This document shows, piece by piece, positions 47,301-58,771 of a DNA stretch of 64,000 nt (positions are counted from its first letter, which is position 1; each line of letters opens with the position of its first letter). The notes below the pieces were generated by a model, which was given only the letters and a program-made list of their open reading frames with translations, was not told the DNA's origin and did no database searches. A program made the position numbers and the translations under genes. Source of the stretch: Plantago major (taxonomy: Eukaryota; Streptophyta; Magnoliopsida; Lamiales; Plantaginaceae); assembly GCA_026545765.1 (NCBI GenBank), contig CM048844.1, forward strand, positions 57,260,932 to 57,324,931, given 5' to 3'.

Positions 47301-50300
47301 ATTTCCATAGCATTGAGGAGGTACTTAGTTTCTATCACAATTTGATAGGTACTTCTGCTTCTAACTGAAGAGGGGTTGATATGTGGTCTTAAAAGCAGGC
47401 AAACAACTTCAGCCATCACATAGAAATAATCTAATTGGACCTGTCACTGAGAGTGAAGTTCTCAATGCTTTGAAAAGGATATGAGATACAAAAGCTCCTG
47501 GTTTGGATGCTTATAATTTTGAGTTCTTCAAAGTTACTTGGGAAGTGATAAAACATAATGTCCTGGCTGCTATTACTAATTTCTTTGTGAATGAGAGGCT
47601 ATATGCTGCCATTAATTGTGCTCTAGTTACTCTCATTACTAAAACCTCTACAGCAAAAACTATGAAGGAGCTAAGGTCAGTAGCTTGTTGTACTATTGAT
47701 TCTAAGATCTTAAGAGCAAGCTCATAATGTGGTTGTGGATGACAATTAGTCAGCATTCTTGCTTGGGAGAGTGATTCATGACAATATTCTCATTGCTCAT
47801 GAACTGATAAGATTATATAGTCGGGGCATATCTATCCTAAGTGTGGTATCCAGATGGTTTTACAAAGGGCATACAACACGGTTGAATGGGGTGCTTTGGA
47901 AGGAATTATGAAAGAAATGAGTTTCCCTCCACAATTCATTATATGGATAATGATTTGTGTATCTACTGTGTCGTATAGATACTTCATTAATGGCAGCATA
48001 GTAAATTATGAAAGCAAAAAGAGGATTGAGACAAGGAGGTCCTATCTCACCTCTTCTGTCTGTGTCTGTGATGGAGTATCTTCATAGATGTTTAGCACAT
48101 TTGAAGTTGCAACCTGATTTCAATTTCCCTCCCAAATGTGAGAGATTACGGATAACTAATATATGCTTTGCTGATGACTTGGTTATGCTTGCAAGAGGAG
48201 ATACATGGTCTGTGTGTTTGTTAATGGATAAATTTCAGCTTTCTCTGCAGCTACTGATTTGAGGGCCAATTATGCTATATGCAAAGTGTACTTTGGAGGG
48301 GTCAATGAAGATGAGCAGAAAATTATTGTCTACTACTGGTTTTGCAGTTGGAGCTTACCCTTTAAGTACTTGGGGCCTTTGACTAGTAGGAAACTAGTGT
48401 AGACCATTGATTGATAAAATTGTGGAGAAAATTCAACATTGTTCAGTTAGGTTGTTGAGCTATGCTAGGAGAGCTCAACTAATCGGAAGCTATGAAGCAG
48501 GAGGACGTGATATACCCCTCAGTCCCTGCGGAATACGTTTTCGGGGACAGCGGGACGCGAATACGTTAAGGGAACGTATCCGTTCCCTTTTTTTTTAAAT
48601 CATTAGTACCGGGTTGGATAACTAGATCCGGAAAAAACCCTACTACCTAAAGAGAAGGCAATCGAACGAATTGATTGAAAGAAGTAGCAGCCTCTCACTC
48701 CTAACCTCGACTCAGTCACTTGGCTGAATTCCGACTGCTGTACCGGCACGGCGCCGCCACTAACAACCAGCAACACCTTATTTTGCTATTTTGCGAATCG
48801 GCAGTGTCGGCTGCTCTTCTTCTCTTTCTTCGCCTTGTCGGCTGCTCTTCTTCTCTTTCTTCTTCTTTTCAGTTCTTTGTTCTTTTCTCAATGTTGGCCG
48901 GTCTCTGCTTCTTTCTCTTTTTTGGTGTTTATTTTACTATATATGTGAGGAAAGATGTCGCAGTAACTTTTAGTACTACCTCCGGTGCATTAGCAACTTT
49001 TTCTCTTGGATTAAGAAGAATTAATAAAATATTAGTTTGTGAGTGGTATTATATTGATAAAGTTGTAAGTGGATATTAAAGTAAGAAATAAAATGATGAT
49101 AAAATAGGAAAGAGAAAGAATAGAGAATCAGTCGGTGGGGTAAATACTTTCTTTTTTGGCCTAGGAAGTTTCTAACGAAACCCAAATAAGTAAGTTAGGA
49201 AGTTATTAATGGAACGGAGGGAGTATTTGTTAGTTGCTTAGATTGTAAGTCCCTTCATTTTTAGTTTATTACATTATCAGTCTTTTTTTTTTTTTTTATT
49301 TGGAACCGAAAAAACTTTCATTCAATTCCAACAGTTAAGTACAAAATATTATATATAAAATAAACGTATCCTAAAACGTACCCATATCCTATTTTTTTTT
49401 CGGATTTTGGCGTCCCGAAATATCCGTATCGTATTCGTCCCCGTGTGCTTCCTAGATCAGAAGTGTGCTATTCTCTGGTACCAGTTAATGGCTTCAAGTG
49501 TTTCCTTTACCGAAAAGTTCTAAAACACATTGAAGCTATTGTTAGAATATTCCATCACTTGTGAAAGATCATGCAAACAACATATATAAGTTGGATAACC
49601 TTCTCCCCTTAATAAAGCCTTTTAAGGGGATGATGGCCCAACTTAATATGGTATTAGAGACTCTGGTACATGCTCACTTGGGTTCGAATCTCCACGGAGA
49701 GAATCTCTGCTGCATATTAAATTTCCACTCGAATGGCCTCCCAAAGAGGTTGAAATCGGCAACGAGTGCGGGATATTGAAAAATTAATATAAATGACTAG
49801 ATTCGACGCTTCTATACAAGTTCGAGTTTTAAGATGAGATGGAATTCTATCAGCTATTGCAAAGTCGTTGTGGAACCTCCACTCTAAAGCTGACAAGCTA
49901 TTTGTGAGATGGGTTCATATTTTTTATTTGAAAATTCATGATGTTATGAACTGGCCTATTCCAGTTAACTGTTCTTGGATTTTCAAAGGGATTATGAAAG
50001 GTAGAACTGAAGTGATGCAAACTATCTATTGGACTACACTGCTGGTTTCTTGCAAATTTGATACAACTGCATTGTACAAGGAGCTTAGGGAAGAGAAGAT
50101 ACAGGTGCCTTGGAGAAAGGTGTTCTTCAGTATTGTGGCTAGACCACACTCTCTCTTTGTCTTATGGCTTTGCTTTTTTTGGAAGAATGTCTACTGAGGA
50201 GTGATTAGTTAAGTTAGGCGTACATATAGACGGTCTATGCTGCTTCTGTGGTGCTGTTGAGACTCTCAACCATTAGTTTTTCGAATATGGTGTTACCAAA

Positions 50301-51103
50301 CACATTTGGACTCAAGTGCTGAATTGGTGTGATTTCCAGCATACACCAGGTTCATGGGACACCGAACAGGTATGGTTAATACATGAGACAATGAAGAAAA
50401 ACTGGAGGTCAGTCTACTCAAATTAGCTAGTGCTGAAACTATCTATATGTTGTGGTCTTGCCGGAATTCCATGGTTTTTTCCCAGTTGCCGATCCAGCAA
50501 ACTGTGGTACAGGAAATAGTGCAGGTTGAAAATACATGTGAATAGTCAGGAATTATGCATTAGGTGGGAGCTGTGGTTGTTCCCAGTTTCCCTATTTCTC
50601 TTTGTACGTAGGATACGCGCTTTTTTATATCTGGATCCTTTTGGATCGGTTGTACCTATCTGTTTTTGGAAATAAGAGAGTATTGCTCTTGGTTCCAAAA
50701 TTATGGCAAAAGGATTTGGAATTATATTTCTGAGACCCAAAGTTCATAGAAAAACCTCGGAACTAGTGATGCTTGTGCAGAAATAGAGTTGACATATACT
50801 GAACATCTTGGGTTAGATAGCTTAGACAGACATCAACACCTCGTAAAAATACCATGTAAGCTTAATTTGTATCATGGTTTGATTTTTGTGTTGTGAATTC
50901 AGGTGTTTAACTTCTTGGTGGGTCTGTTTTTCCTGGAATTGGTGGAAAAATTTGGTGTCGCTCCAGTGTATGCTGGCTTCGGGAGCATCTCGTTGTTAGG
51001 AGCTGCATTTTCATACTACTTTATAGTTGAAACGAGAGGACGATCTCTTGAAGAAATTGAGGTATCTTTGAATTCCAATTACCAGGGACGAAATGGCAGA
51101 TGA
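37553..51103 (+). CDS. Plastidic glucose (hexose) transporter, pGlcT1-like, 12 exons
   Basis: Exons: 37553-37757, 37838-38006, 39142-39342, 39989-40088, 41558-41670, 41834-41927, 42018-42174, 43035-43181, 43274-43347, 43937-44025, 44404-44518, 50903-51103. They sum to 1665 nt (554 residues), all with GT-AG sites and matching phases. It is a major-facilitator sugar porter expected to move glucose across the plastid inner envelope. Residues 1 to about 95 are Ser/His/Asn-rich with an Asn-Gln and Glu run, like a plastid transit peptide. Family motifs in order are GRFLVGLGIG, VESPRWL (about 287-293), QQLAGINGVLYFSS (358-371), DKQGRQALL, GPVTGIIIPE (460-469) and VETRGRSLEEIE (530-541). It is closest, from memory, to Arabidopsis At1g05030, which is slightly shorter. 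The last intron is 6.4 kb and full of transposons, yet no exon is damaged. Confidence 0.95.
38252..38316. repeat. (ATT)n microsatellite in intron 2
   Basis: About 21 uninterrupted ATT units. On the minus strand it yields a meaningless poly-Asn frame. Confidence 0.95.
38352..38798. mobile_element. Stowaway-like MITE complex in intron 2
   Basis: The left end is TA-ctacctctattggg (38350) and the right end is atggaacggaggag-TA (38799-38800), consistent with TA target duplication. A second pair of ends (ttccgttccatta near 38442 and taatggaacgggggtaa near 38692) lies inside, so one copy seems nested in or fused with another. AAAATATTAGTTTGTG-type text is shared with the MITE at 48976-49223. Confidence 0.65.
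41251..41434 (+). mobile_element. tRNA-derived SINE in intron 4
   Basis: Box A-like tggctcaagtgg (41265) and box B ggttcgagcc (41310-41319) are followed by a 3' A-tail (41422-41433). The 7-bp target duplication TTCTTTT lies at 41244-41250 and 41435-41441. It is not a working tRNA gene: the acceptor stem cannot pair and the body continues far past a tRNA length. Confidence 0.8.
42890..43040 (+). repeat. Duplicated 3' splice-site region before exon 8
   Basis: A block of about 77 bp (cctctcctctgttaa..ttgttgtttctgctgcagctgcatt) occurs twice. The first copy has its AG at about 42959 and the second has its AG at 43034, directly before exon 8. Only the second leads into coding sequence (TTTATTGGAGG). 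Confidence 0.8.
43516..43773. mobile_element. Stowaway MITE in intron 9
   Basis: 258 bp between TA duplications (43514-43515, 43774-43775). The ends are cttcctccatccc and, reversed, cttcctgcgtcct. Confidence 0.75.
44902..45570 (+). pseudogene. LINE ORF1, DUF4283-like RNA-binding protein
   Basis: The 222-residue open frame has FMSTVWNFVALPEHYYNDEGYFLIRFRS, RDVVFLHQWTPEF and VLPIWVVFPQLPLMFWGENSLGKIASALGK. This is the usual DUF4283 arrangement of plant LINE ORF1 (WN..P.v..h..g.f..rF..ed d..vl.. then lPlwv.fp.lP...w). It has an acidic N-terminus. The normal zinc-knuckle C-terminus is lost at the stop at 45570. Confidence 0.8.
46491..47093. mobile_element. 603-bp insertion in the LINE with 8-bp duplication, foldback motifs
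   Basis: GTCCTCTT is found at 46483-46490 and again at 47094-47101, bracketing sequence that is not LINE. The inner part has many inverted pieces around agctccgatctggagct (46745-46885) and an A/T-rich right half. No terminal inverted repeat is evident, so the class is unknown. Similar gctccaacatcag text recurs at about 51790. Confidence 0.55.
47430..48490 (+). pseudogene. LINE reverse transcriptase (broken)
   Basis: Motifs in several frames: KAPGLDAYNFEFFKVTWEVI, CALVTLITKTSTAKTMKELRSVACCT, MKAKRGLRQGGPISPLL, and the catalytic box ICFADDLVML (about 48166-48195). Stops and shifts separate them. The text continues RAQLI at the point of the hAT-like insertion (48482). Confidence 0.85.
48490..49455. 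mobile_element. hAT-like non-autonomous element in the LINE
   Basis: The ends are CTATGAAGCA and, reversed, CTAGGAAGCA. The flanks ATCGGAAG (48482-48489) and ATCAGAAG (49456-49463) form an 8-bp duplication with one change. Removing the element restores the LINE reading RAQLI-R-SVLFSL. It holds a Stowaway MITE (48976-49223) and a short LINE 3' end fragment (about 49284-49345, minus). No transposase. Confidence 0.75.
48976..49223. mobile_element. Stowaway MITE inside the hAT-like element
   Basis: 248 bp between TA duplications (48974-48975, 49224-49225). The left end is ctacctccggtgcatt and the right end, reversed, is ctccctccgttccatt. Confidence 0.75.
49600..49795 (+). mobile_element. Possible SINE-like piece (tRNA-like boxes)
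   Basis: A box A-like tggcccaacttaatatgg (49634) and a box B-like gggttcgaatctcc (49680-49693) lie in a stretch that is not LINE-coding. No clear A-tail or target duplication was found, so the call is tentative. Confidence 0.35.
49820..50560 (+). pseudogene. LINE zinc-binding RT tail (broken)
   Basis: WNLHSKADKLFVRWVHIFYLKIHDV, then VPWRKVFFSIVARPHSLFVLWLC, LCCFCGAVETLNH and KHIWTQVLNWCDF are visible across frames. This is the usual C-terminal zf-RVT order of plant LINEs. The His/Cys knuckle is partly kept. Confidence 0.8.
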
Positions 51104-52115
51104 ATTAGTTCTCCTTTGTAATATTAATAAATCACAAATGGATGTTCTTATATTTTCCTCACCCCCTCTTTTATCTTCTTAATTTGCATGTATACAAATG
51201 GCTCGGTTGATGAGAACTGCATTATATGTCTGCCTTGTAATCTTGTTGTGGATCTCTAACTAAAGTGCTTAAAAAAAATTACTTTTGTACATTTACCATA
51301 GAATATGCAGTATTTGTTCTGAGTTCTCATCGCTGCCAATAGAAGTTGCTTCGTTTAGGCTGCTTTATAGGCCTACATTTGCGTGGTTAAGAATATACTA
51401 GCAAGATTGTTTCGAATATATAGTATGAAAATTTCATTTTTTTTTTCAAGAGTTGGGTTTGTGCTGAATTGCATTAAATGTTGAAAGTGTGGCCGAAATG
51501 AATTTAAGAAAAATTTCGACGTACTGTTTGGCATGGAGTTGAACGGGACTATTCATCCGTTAAATTTTTTTCTGACGTTTGGCATGCAATTTAAAAACAC
51601 TACGTACATGACTGTTTGGTATAAAGTTAAAATATGAGTTAAAGAAAAAAATTTAATTGATGAATAATAACTGATTAAATATGAGTTATAGAAAATGGTG
51701 TTTGGGATAAAATTAAATGGTGTTTTACAGCTCCAAAACAGAGTTGTAAATGAGCTTCGGTGAGAGCTCTCTCGTCGGAGTTGTTGAAAGCTCCAACATC
51801 AGTTGTTTAATGCTTCGATTGGCACTATAAAACAACTCCAATCGGAGCTTAGTTGGGTCTTGAATGGAGGAGATTCGATTTCCCTTTTTCTTTTTCTTTC
51901 TTTTTTTTTTTTCGTGATTTTGATTTTTTTATTTGAATTTCTATACTGTGAATTTGATAATTTTGGGGGATTGTGTTGTAATATTGTTTGGTTTAATCTA
52001 GCAAAGTAAATTTTATATTTGATTATTTTTAAAAAAAAATTAGGTCAATTTATTAAATTATAAAACATAGAGACCAAATTTGTAAAGTATAAAAATAGAG
52101 TATACGTTATTTTTA
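51104..52115. other. 3' flank of the transporter and AT-rich intergenic DNA
   Basis: The first few hundred bases should contain the 3' UTR; AATAA-type signals (ttaataaatcac, 51125) are present. At about 51515-51850 text of the type actgtttggcatg plus gctccaacatcag/aactccaatcggagct suggests a decayed MITE related to the insertion at 46491-47093, but I could not set its ends. Confidence 0.4.
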
Positions 52116-53377
52116 GGATCAATTACATATACCCTCTGGTAGAAGACTCCATTGCATATAAATCTCTATTAGTTGAACAATTACATCTAGGCCCTTTCAG
52201 ATGATTTTGAGTTGACCAACTTATTTGCTACAGTAAGTAATTGTTCAACCAAACAAGGCCTTACCAATTCTTCTTAATACTCCCATTTTTAATTTGTTAA
52301 ATGATTAACTTTTTATTGTATCCACTACTAACATACGCCATACATAATACGTACAATAATTTTTTAATTAATTATTAAATAATTACAAAAATGATTAATT
52401 TTCATAAAAATTATTATTTATTATAAAAATGTTTAATTGTTATAAAAATGTTATAAATTGTTAATTGTATGGCATATTTTATATATACATTATTCTCCAA
52501 TTTAAATACCATTTGACACATGGCGGCTTATTTACACGACACATGTTACTTTGCCAAATACATAAATACGTTGGATTAAATTGTAAGTACGGTATATCTT
52601 TGTTCATTTCATTGATCATATGTTATTAAAAAGATTTTACCCATAAACTTAAAAAATTAAAAAGAAACATAATAAATAAAAAGGTTCAAAACCTAAAAAA
52701 TAATTTTTTTTTAAAAAGGAGAAAATTTGCATTTTCCGCCATGCAAGCTGCTTCCATGGCTATTCTGCCGTGGAAGCAAGAAAATGCAATTTTTCTAACT
52801 TTTTATTTTATTTTATTTTTACTTTTACATTATAGTAAAATGGTGGTTTTAGAAATTATCTATGTTGTCAAAATGTGGTCCATTCATAATTATTCGAAAC
52901 AATGTGGTTCAATTGAAATTGATAGAAAAAAGAATTATTTAAAAAAATAACGGTCAGATTTTAATTACATGTAAACACCTAATAGTTGAACTTCAATTAC
53001 ATTTAAGTCCACACATGACACCTATAAGTCAAGCCTATTTGATCACTTATAAAAGTTGATGATTTGAGAGGGGCAAAAATGACTTTTCCAGATTTTAATC
53101 CACCAAAAGTCGAATTCGTGGACTTAGAAAATATATAGTATATTCTTAAAGGAAATATATATTTTATTTCTTTAGATAAAATAAATATTCTCTTAGAAAA
53201 TAGTATTGTGTGTGTGTGTATTAGAAAAGGTTAGAAAATAACTAAGGCCGGTTTGGTTTGTCTATAATCTAAAGCTGGTCAACAAAAAAATAGCTTTTTG
53301 AACAAGATGTAATTGTTTGACTAACGGGTACCCATATGTGAGAAGGGCATCTAACAGGAGGTATATGTAATTGATCC
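52116..53377. mobile_element. 1.26-kb element with long imperfect inverted ends
   Basis: The left end GGATCAATTACATATACC (52116) is mirrored by ggtatatgtaattgatcc (ending 53377). The similarity continues inwards (gaacaattacatct vs agatgtaattgttt; ggtcaac pairs). No transposase ORF and no clear target duplication, so the superfamily is unassigned. Confidence 0.6.
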
Positions 53378-53389
53378 CAATATTAATTA

Positions 53390-53522
53390 GGCTTTGTTCT
53401 CTTCATCTGAAAACTCATTAATTTCAGTTCAGTTTAGTTCAGATTCATTCTGTTCAGTTCAGCTCTGCTTAATTATTTTTTACACTACAATTCAGTTCAG
53501 TTCAGACGAAGAGAACAAAACC
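53390..53522. mobile_element. Tourist-like MITE, 133 bp
   Basis: Ends GGCTTTGTTCTCTTCATCTGA and, reversed, GGTTTTGTTCTCTTCGTCTGA. TTA duplication at 53387-53389 and 53523-53525. The interior is made of ttcagttcag repeats. Confidence 0.85.
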
Positions 53523-53804
53523 TTAATCAATGCTGAATTAATGACATGACAGTCCATGTCAGCATTTGGCATCTGTCTCCGCCAAGCTCGGGACTGACAT
53601 CATCTCCGGCGTTGACCAATGGGTGTATATATAATTACTTTTAAATTGTAGGGGATGCTTTTGTAATTGTTCAAACTGCGGGTATGAATCTGCAAAGTGG
53701 CCATTTTGAAATTATGTGCATTTTATAGACTTGCAAACATTTTCTTATAATTTCCTTCTTCACTTTTCATTATTTTTCTTCCATTTTCTTAAATACAGTA
53801 TTTC

Positions 53805-54009
53805 TGTTGAGAAATAACTGTAGTGTTATTCTGTATCTGTATATGTATCTTCAACTGATAGTACATGTGGTATATATACAAGTATGAGAAGCTTCTAGAG
53901 CTTATCTACAAGGTATTTGACTACATCTAGAAGAGTATTTACAATATATAATACTCCATCTAGTACAAGTCTAACTAGATACAAACTCTTGTACATTTAT
54001 CTTCTAACA
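53805..54009 (-). repeat. 3' LTR of the non-coding copia-like element
   Basis: 205 bp, closely matching 57769-57967 apart from an extra tgtatatgta-type insertion near 53839. Ends TGTTAG..CAACA in element orientation. Confidence 0.88.
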
Positions 54010-57000
54010 CTCCCCTTAAATGAACATGAGTTTACGATCGTTGATACGCTGTGGGAATACTGCCTCTTTAAAAACCTTGATAAGAAAAACCCAGTGGGAT
54101 AAAAACATAGTCAAGGGAAAAAGAGTGCAGTGCGTATCCATCTCCTCTGATTTATGCATCACTGTACTTCTTTGAACTGCTGTAAATTTCAATCTTTCAG
54201 ATCAACTTCTCAAATGATGATGTCTGATGTGATGTGGTTGAGCAAATCTTCAAATATGTTGTACTTCGATGGAACCTTCTTCTCATAGATAATGACATAG
54301 AAGAACTTCGATAATATACTCATTGTCTTCTTCAGGAAGAACTTTTCCAAACACTTGAAACATTATATAGTTTCAATGTTCCATAACATCAATCCATATA
54401 CCGTAAAGATATCCAACAAGACCATAACTCTTATCTTTACCAAACAGTTTCACAATCATGGAGATATATATGCGCTTATAATGTTGTCTCGTTAAAAACC
54501 TCGCTAGTAAAAACCCAATGGGATAAAAACCTAGAAAGGGAAAAAGAGTGCAACCATTCCTCATGGAATGCGCAAAAATAGTCAATGTTGCTTGACTGCC
54601 ATTAATTCATGTACCTTCTTCATGAGGTATAGTAAGGATCATCGTAGCTCATGATAGCTCAACTGGTTGTGGTACTTCTGGACCATGTGAATCTCAAGGA
54701 TAGCAAGAATACACCTTGTAATAATCTCTTACATGCTCAAACTTTAGGTTGAGTTAACATCGATGTAACCAATAATACTCTTCACGAGTCATGAGAATCA
54801 TATCTCATACTTCACTATTCATTGTGGTGAATCTCATCCGTATTTTGTCAATGTGAAATTGATTATGAAATCATTATAGAGGTAAATATTAGTTCCTCAA
54901 GAACTTTCCTCGTTCAATCCATGTTCGCCGACATGATACTTTTAGTCTCCTTTTGGGACTATCTGTCGGAGATGATATCTCCCCTCATTGAACTTTCTCA
55001 AACCATATGAGTTGTATGTCAAACCAGTCACAATTCATTTATACAACGGTATGTATCTCGAATTCGTCTGATCAAAAGGATCTCAAGTCCATGAGCTCAT
55101 TTTCCATCATCATCATGATGTCATCGAATGGACTCACCTGTAAGATCCCCATTTACATGTCCATCGAATTTCGCATATGCTTTCTCGGTTCCATGTATAC
55201 CGGTATATAAAATCGCTTTGCTAGATTTTTGTTCATGTCAGTACTGATCATCGATATCTGAATATTGTATGTAGGTACCATTTTCTTCATATAGGACATC
55301 TATTTTAATTCAGATATCCATGCCATTCATGGCATTCAATACTCCTCAAGAGTACCAACTGCATTTTCTTGCCAATCATTTTGTATTGCACTTAGCATTG
55401 GAACCGTATTTCACTGAGAATCATTAGTACAATTGGCAAGATATCTTATTGTTCAACACATGTCATTTTATAATCAATATGCAACTCTGTATGCCTCAAA
55501 ATATAGGGTCATAGCGGGTTAACATTCAAATCATAAAGTTTCATGTTCAAACATATCTTGATATAATAACATGAAGCTGATTCTTTAGTTCAAGACTGAA
55601 CTTTCAAATATATGGGGATCAATTCGCTCTACGAATTTGTTTTTACCAGCTTCCTCATGTTCTTCCTCCCCTAAGCTGGGAAAAACTAGCTCATACTAGT
55701 AATAAGGGTTCAGAATAGAAATTTTCATGCCCAGCTTAGATAATCATATATGCATACAACCATCTAGTATGCTTCACGCATTAGTTCTCTGCGAATAACA
55801 ATATGATAAGGAGTCAATATATTTGCACAGTTGGATTTCTTCTGCTGAAAATAAATTTGCCCTAAAATTGGAGATCATACTTGTGGGGTTTTCGGCCAAT
55901 TATATATCAATAAATGTCAACTTTAAAAGTGTGACTTTTGCTCATTTCAAGATCTCCATAATCATGCTTAATCTCAATGTTGTGTCTTGCCATAGGAATA
56001 ATAATTACAACATGAGAAAGCTTTCAGCACATAATCATGTGGAAACTTCATGTTTCACAACAACGGGTACTTATACCCGGATGACCTAATCTGTCACATC
56101 GAGTTATATCTCTCATACATCACTTGAATTTAGCCTTTCAATAATGTGACATTTGGACACAATCGTTGTGCCTTTCATAATTGGCAAGACTAATCATATC
56201 AAGTCCTTCAGGAATTTAGTCTAATATATGTTATTGAGCACAGTTTTGTTAGAATACAAGTTCTTGTATGATGATGAACTCAAGCCATACACTTTCGTTA
56301 TGTCTTCTCGACATAATCCATATCTAGAGGGTATATATAAAAACTTGAGCATTTGCAATATAATGCTCCCCTCAAATGCTCATGGCACCATTAATGTTTT
56401 ACCAATTTCATGTTGGTAATCATAAATATCTCACGAGATATGACAAGCTAACTCAATGCAAGCTTTTATCATTGACAAGCAGTCACGTGTTGATGCAATA
56501 TCATTCAACACTATCATTCAAGCATATTTTGATCTCGTTTGCTTCGTATATGTCATATTTTGCCTCATGCAATGACGCATGCTTTTTCACGATATTGCTA
56601 CTATATTAGCATATTGAAGGCATGAAATAACTGTCTCACAGCATAAGTGATTTTGATATATCCAACAACGTCGGTTGGTTATCCACACTTTATTTTCATC
56701 ACCATCAATAATATCGTCCAATATGGGTGTGCATAATATATTCCAACAACGCCGGTTGGTTATTCCATACCTCTTTGGAATTTTATAAATTCTCAATCAT
56801 CAATTCTCGACCACTTTTGGTCTATGATGTTTTGGATCGCATATTCACTTGAGAGAATGTGGTAGATTGTATTCAATATTTCAGATAATAATAATAATAT
56901 ATAACAAGAATAAATAATTTAATGATTAAAATAAAACTTATCCTGGTCGAATGTTCCAATAGTACACTATAGTTGCATTTTCTCGGAGTTGATCGATAGT

Positions 57001-57768
57001 AATGTACATGCAATCATCAAACACATATCTTGGTGAGATAACCCATATTGTGAACCAATAATTATATTGAAATTGAGAGCGAGAGAGAGAAGTAAGAGGC
57101 TGCGGTAATATCGGGATCAGGCAGTACTCCTCCGACCAAGCTCATGTTTCACTTAGAATTTGCAAAGACATAATCCAGTGTCCTGATTGGGACGGTGATC
57201 ATTATATAAGCGCCTTAAAATCCTTTGTGCCTGCAAAATTGTCTCATAACTCATCCAACTTTTACATAATCAACTAATATAAAAGAAACAAAGATGCAAT
57301 GTATTAGTATATGATAATCCCTTCAATTGAATGTGTCTTATCCTTTATGACGTTGAGCTGGATCTTCATAATTGTCGAGGCACGAATATATCTCCAGTGG
57401 CCGAGTTTGATGTACCAAGTTTGGGACGGTCAGCCATGGATCTTCATAATTATCCATGTGGTGTTCATGTAGCACCGTTAAAACCTGATGATGATGAAAC
57501 ATTAATAATTTTTTAAGCGAATATAATATAAGTAAATTAAACTTCCCTGATGACCAAAGTATGGACTATAACTTCATCCATGTAAACGAAACGAAGAATA
57601 ATGCAATCAGATTCATCTAATTGGCAACAGCGTGCTTCATGGTCGAAAATTTTGGTATACGGAAATTCGGAATCGGTGGACTACTATCATGGGGCTGTGA
57701 CTTGTGAATGTGCTATATTATGACAGACGGTTTTCGGATTATGGTTGAGCACTATCGTGCTGATAACG

Positions 57769-57967
57769 TATTGAGAAATAATTGTAGTGTTATTCTGTAT
57801 CTGTATCTTCAACTGATAGTACATGTGGTATATATACAAGTATGAGAAGCTTCTAGAGCTTATCTACAAGGTATTTGACTACATCTAGAAGAATATTTAC
57901 AATATATAATACTCCATCTAGTACAAGTCTAACTAGATACAAACTCTTGTACATTTATCTTCTAACA
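57769..57967 (-). repeat. 5' LTR of the non-coding copia-like element
   Basis: 199 bp. The inner border has one change in the terminal dinucleotide (CAATA rather than CAACA on the minus strand). Confidence 0.88.
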
Positions 57968-58771
57968 ATTTCTTATTTTTCCACTTTAATTTTTTGCTCC
58001 CCCTATCTATTTATCACCATCCATATGTTGTTTATTATCATATTCTATTTTGATACTATTTCGTTCTTGACAGTATTTTCCGTTTTAAAAATATACTATC
58101 GTTTTCTAATTTCATTTATATAGTATATTTGTAATTTTTTCTTAAAAATTATTCTTAAGATAAGCCCACCGGAAAATCCATTCATCGATCCGTCCCTGAT
58201 ATTCATGGATTAGAGACATAATTCTCTGCCTCTAAACGGGTAGATGCTTGTAGTGGATTATCAATCCTTGCAAATATTTGTAGTGCAAAGACAAAACAGT
58301 TCGATCTCACGGAATCGAAATATAAGCAGGGGCAGAGCCAATGTGTACGAAGTTCTTATAATAGCTTCAAGGTTCAAAACAATTTGATACGTAGCATATC
58401 ATTGCTAAATATGTTATTAGAATATCATTTCTCCCAGTAGTCATGCATGTAGATTCTCATGTAGAGGTACAGTTTCGAGCCTACCCATTTCTGTTAAGAG
58501 TATTTCCTTAATTCATATAATTCCTTATCTTCCAGCGTCCTAATCCACTTAACAAAGGAACTTGAGATCTTCAGGGTCTGAGGTTAGGAGCTGCACAAAT
58601 GCTTACGGGGGTGGGGGGAGTTAGAATTGGAGACTCGGTTTGCTAAATGTCATACCGGACGAAGACTTTACTATAGAGAGATTGAAGGTCTGCTCTGTAT
58701 GGTGTTCGGGTATGATTACGTGATAATGACTTACCTCGCGTTATGGTAATGTGTGCAATATATTAGGGGTG

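Larger units (their letters stand above)
44640..50700 (+). mobile_element. L1-like LINE in intron 11 of the transporter, decayed and interrupted
   Basis: ORF1 with a DUF4283-like domain (44902-45570) is followed by a ruined endonuclease region (about 45590-46490), RT (about 47430-48490), a linker (49464-49560, 49820-50000), the zinc-binding RT tail (50090-50420) and a 3' end near 50690. It is interrupted by 46491-47093 and 48490-49455, and perhaps by a SINE-like piece near 49600-49790. It has the same orientation as the host gene. It is a relic: only ORF1 has an extended open frame. Confidence 0.85.
53805..57967 (-). mobile_element. Copia-like LTR element with no recognisable genes
   Basis: LTRs of about 200 bp lie at 53805-54009 and 57769-57967, with a perfect 5-bp duplication ATTTC (53800-53804, 57968-57972). 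In the minus orientation the LTR starts TGTTAGAAGATAAATG. A polypurine tract (AAGGGGAG) precedes the left (3') LTR, and a primer-like site (ACGTTATCAGCACG) follows the right (5') LTR. The 3.7-kb interior has only short AT-rich frames and no gag or pol motifs that I can find. A 65-bp phrase (aaaacccartgggataaaaac..gggaaaaagagtgca) occurs twice (54060-54130, 54478-54552). It is a non-autonomous or very decayed copy. Confidence 0.85.

Noticed and set aside
48720..49079. 119-residue hydrophobic plus-strand frame
   Set aside because: CT-rich low-complexity DNA inside a hAT-like element, running into a Stowaway MITE.
49634..49693. Possible tRNA gene
   Set aside because: Only box-like words are present; no cloverleaf can be formed, so at most it is a SINE-like piece.
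55823..56609. Several 60-90 residue plus-strand frames
   Set aside because: They lie in the AT-rich interior of a minus-strand LTR element and show no domain motifs.
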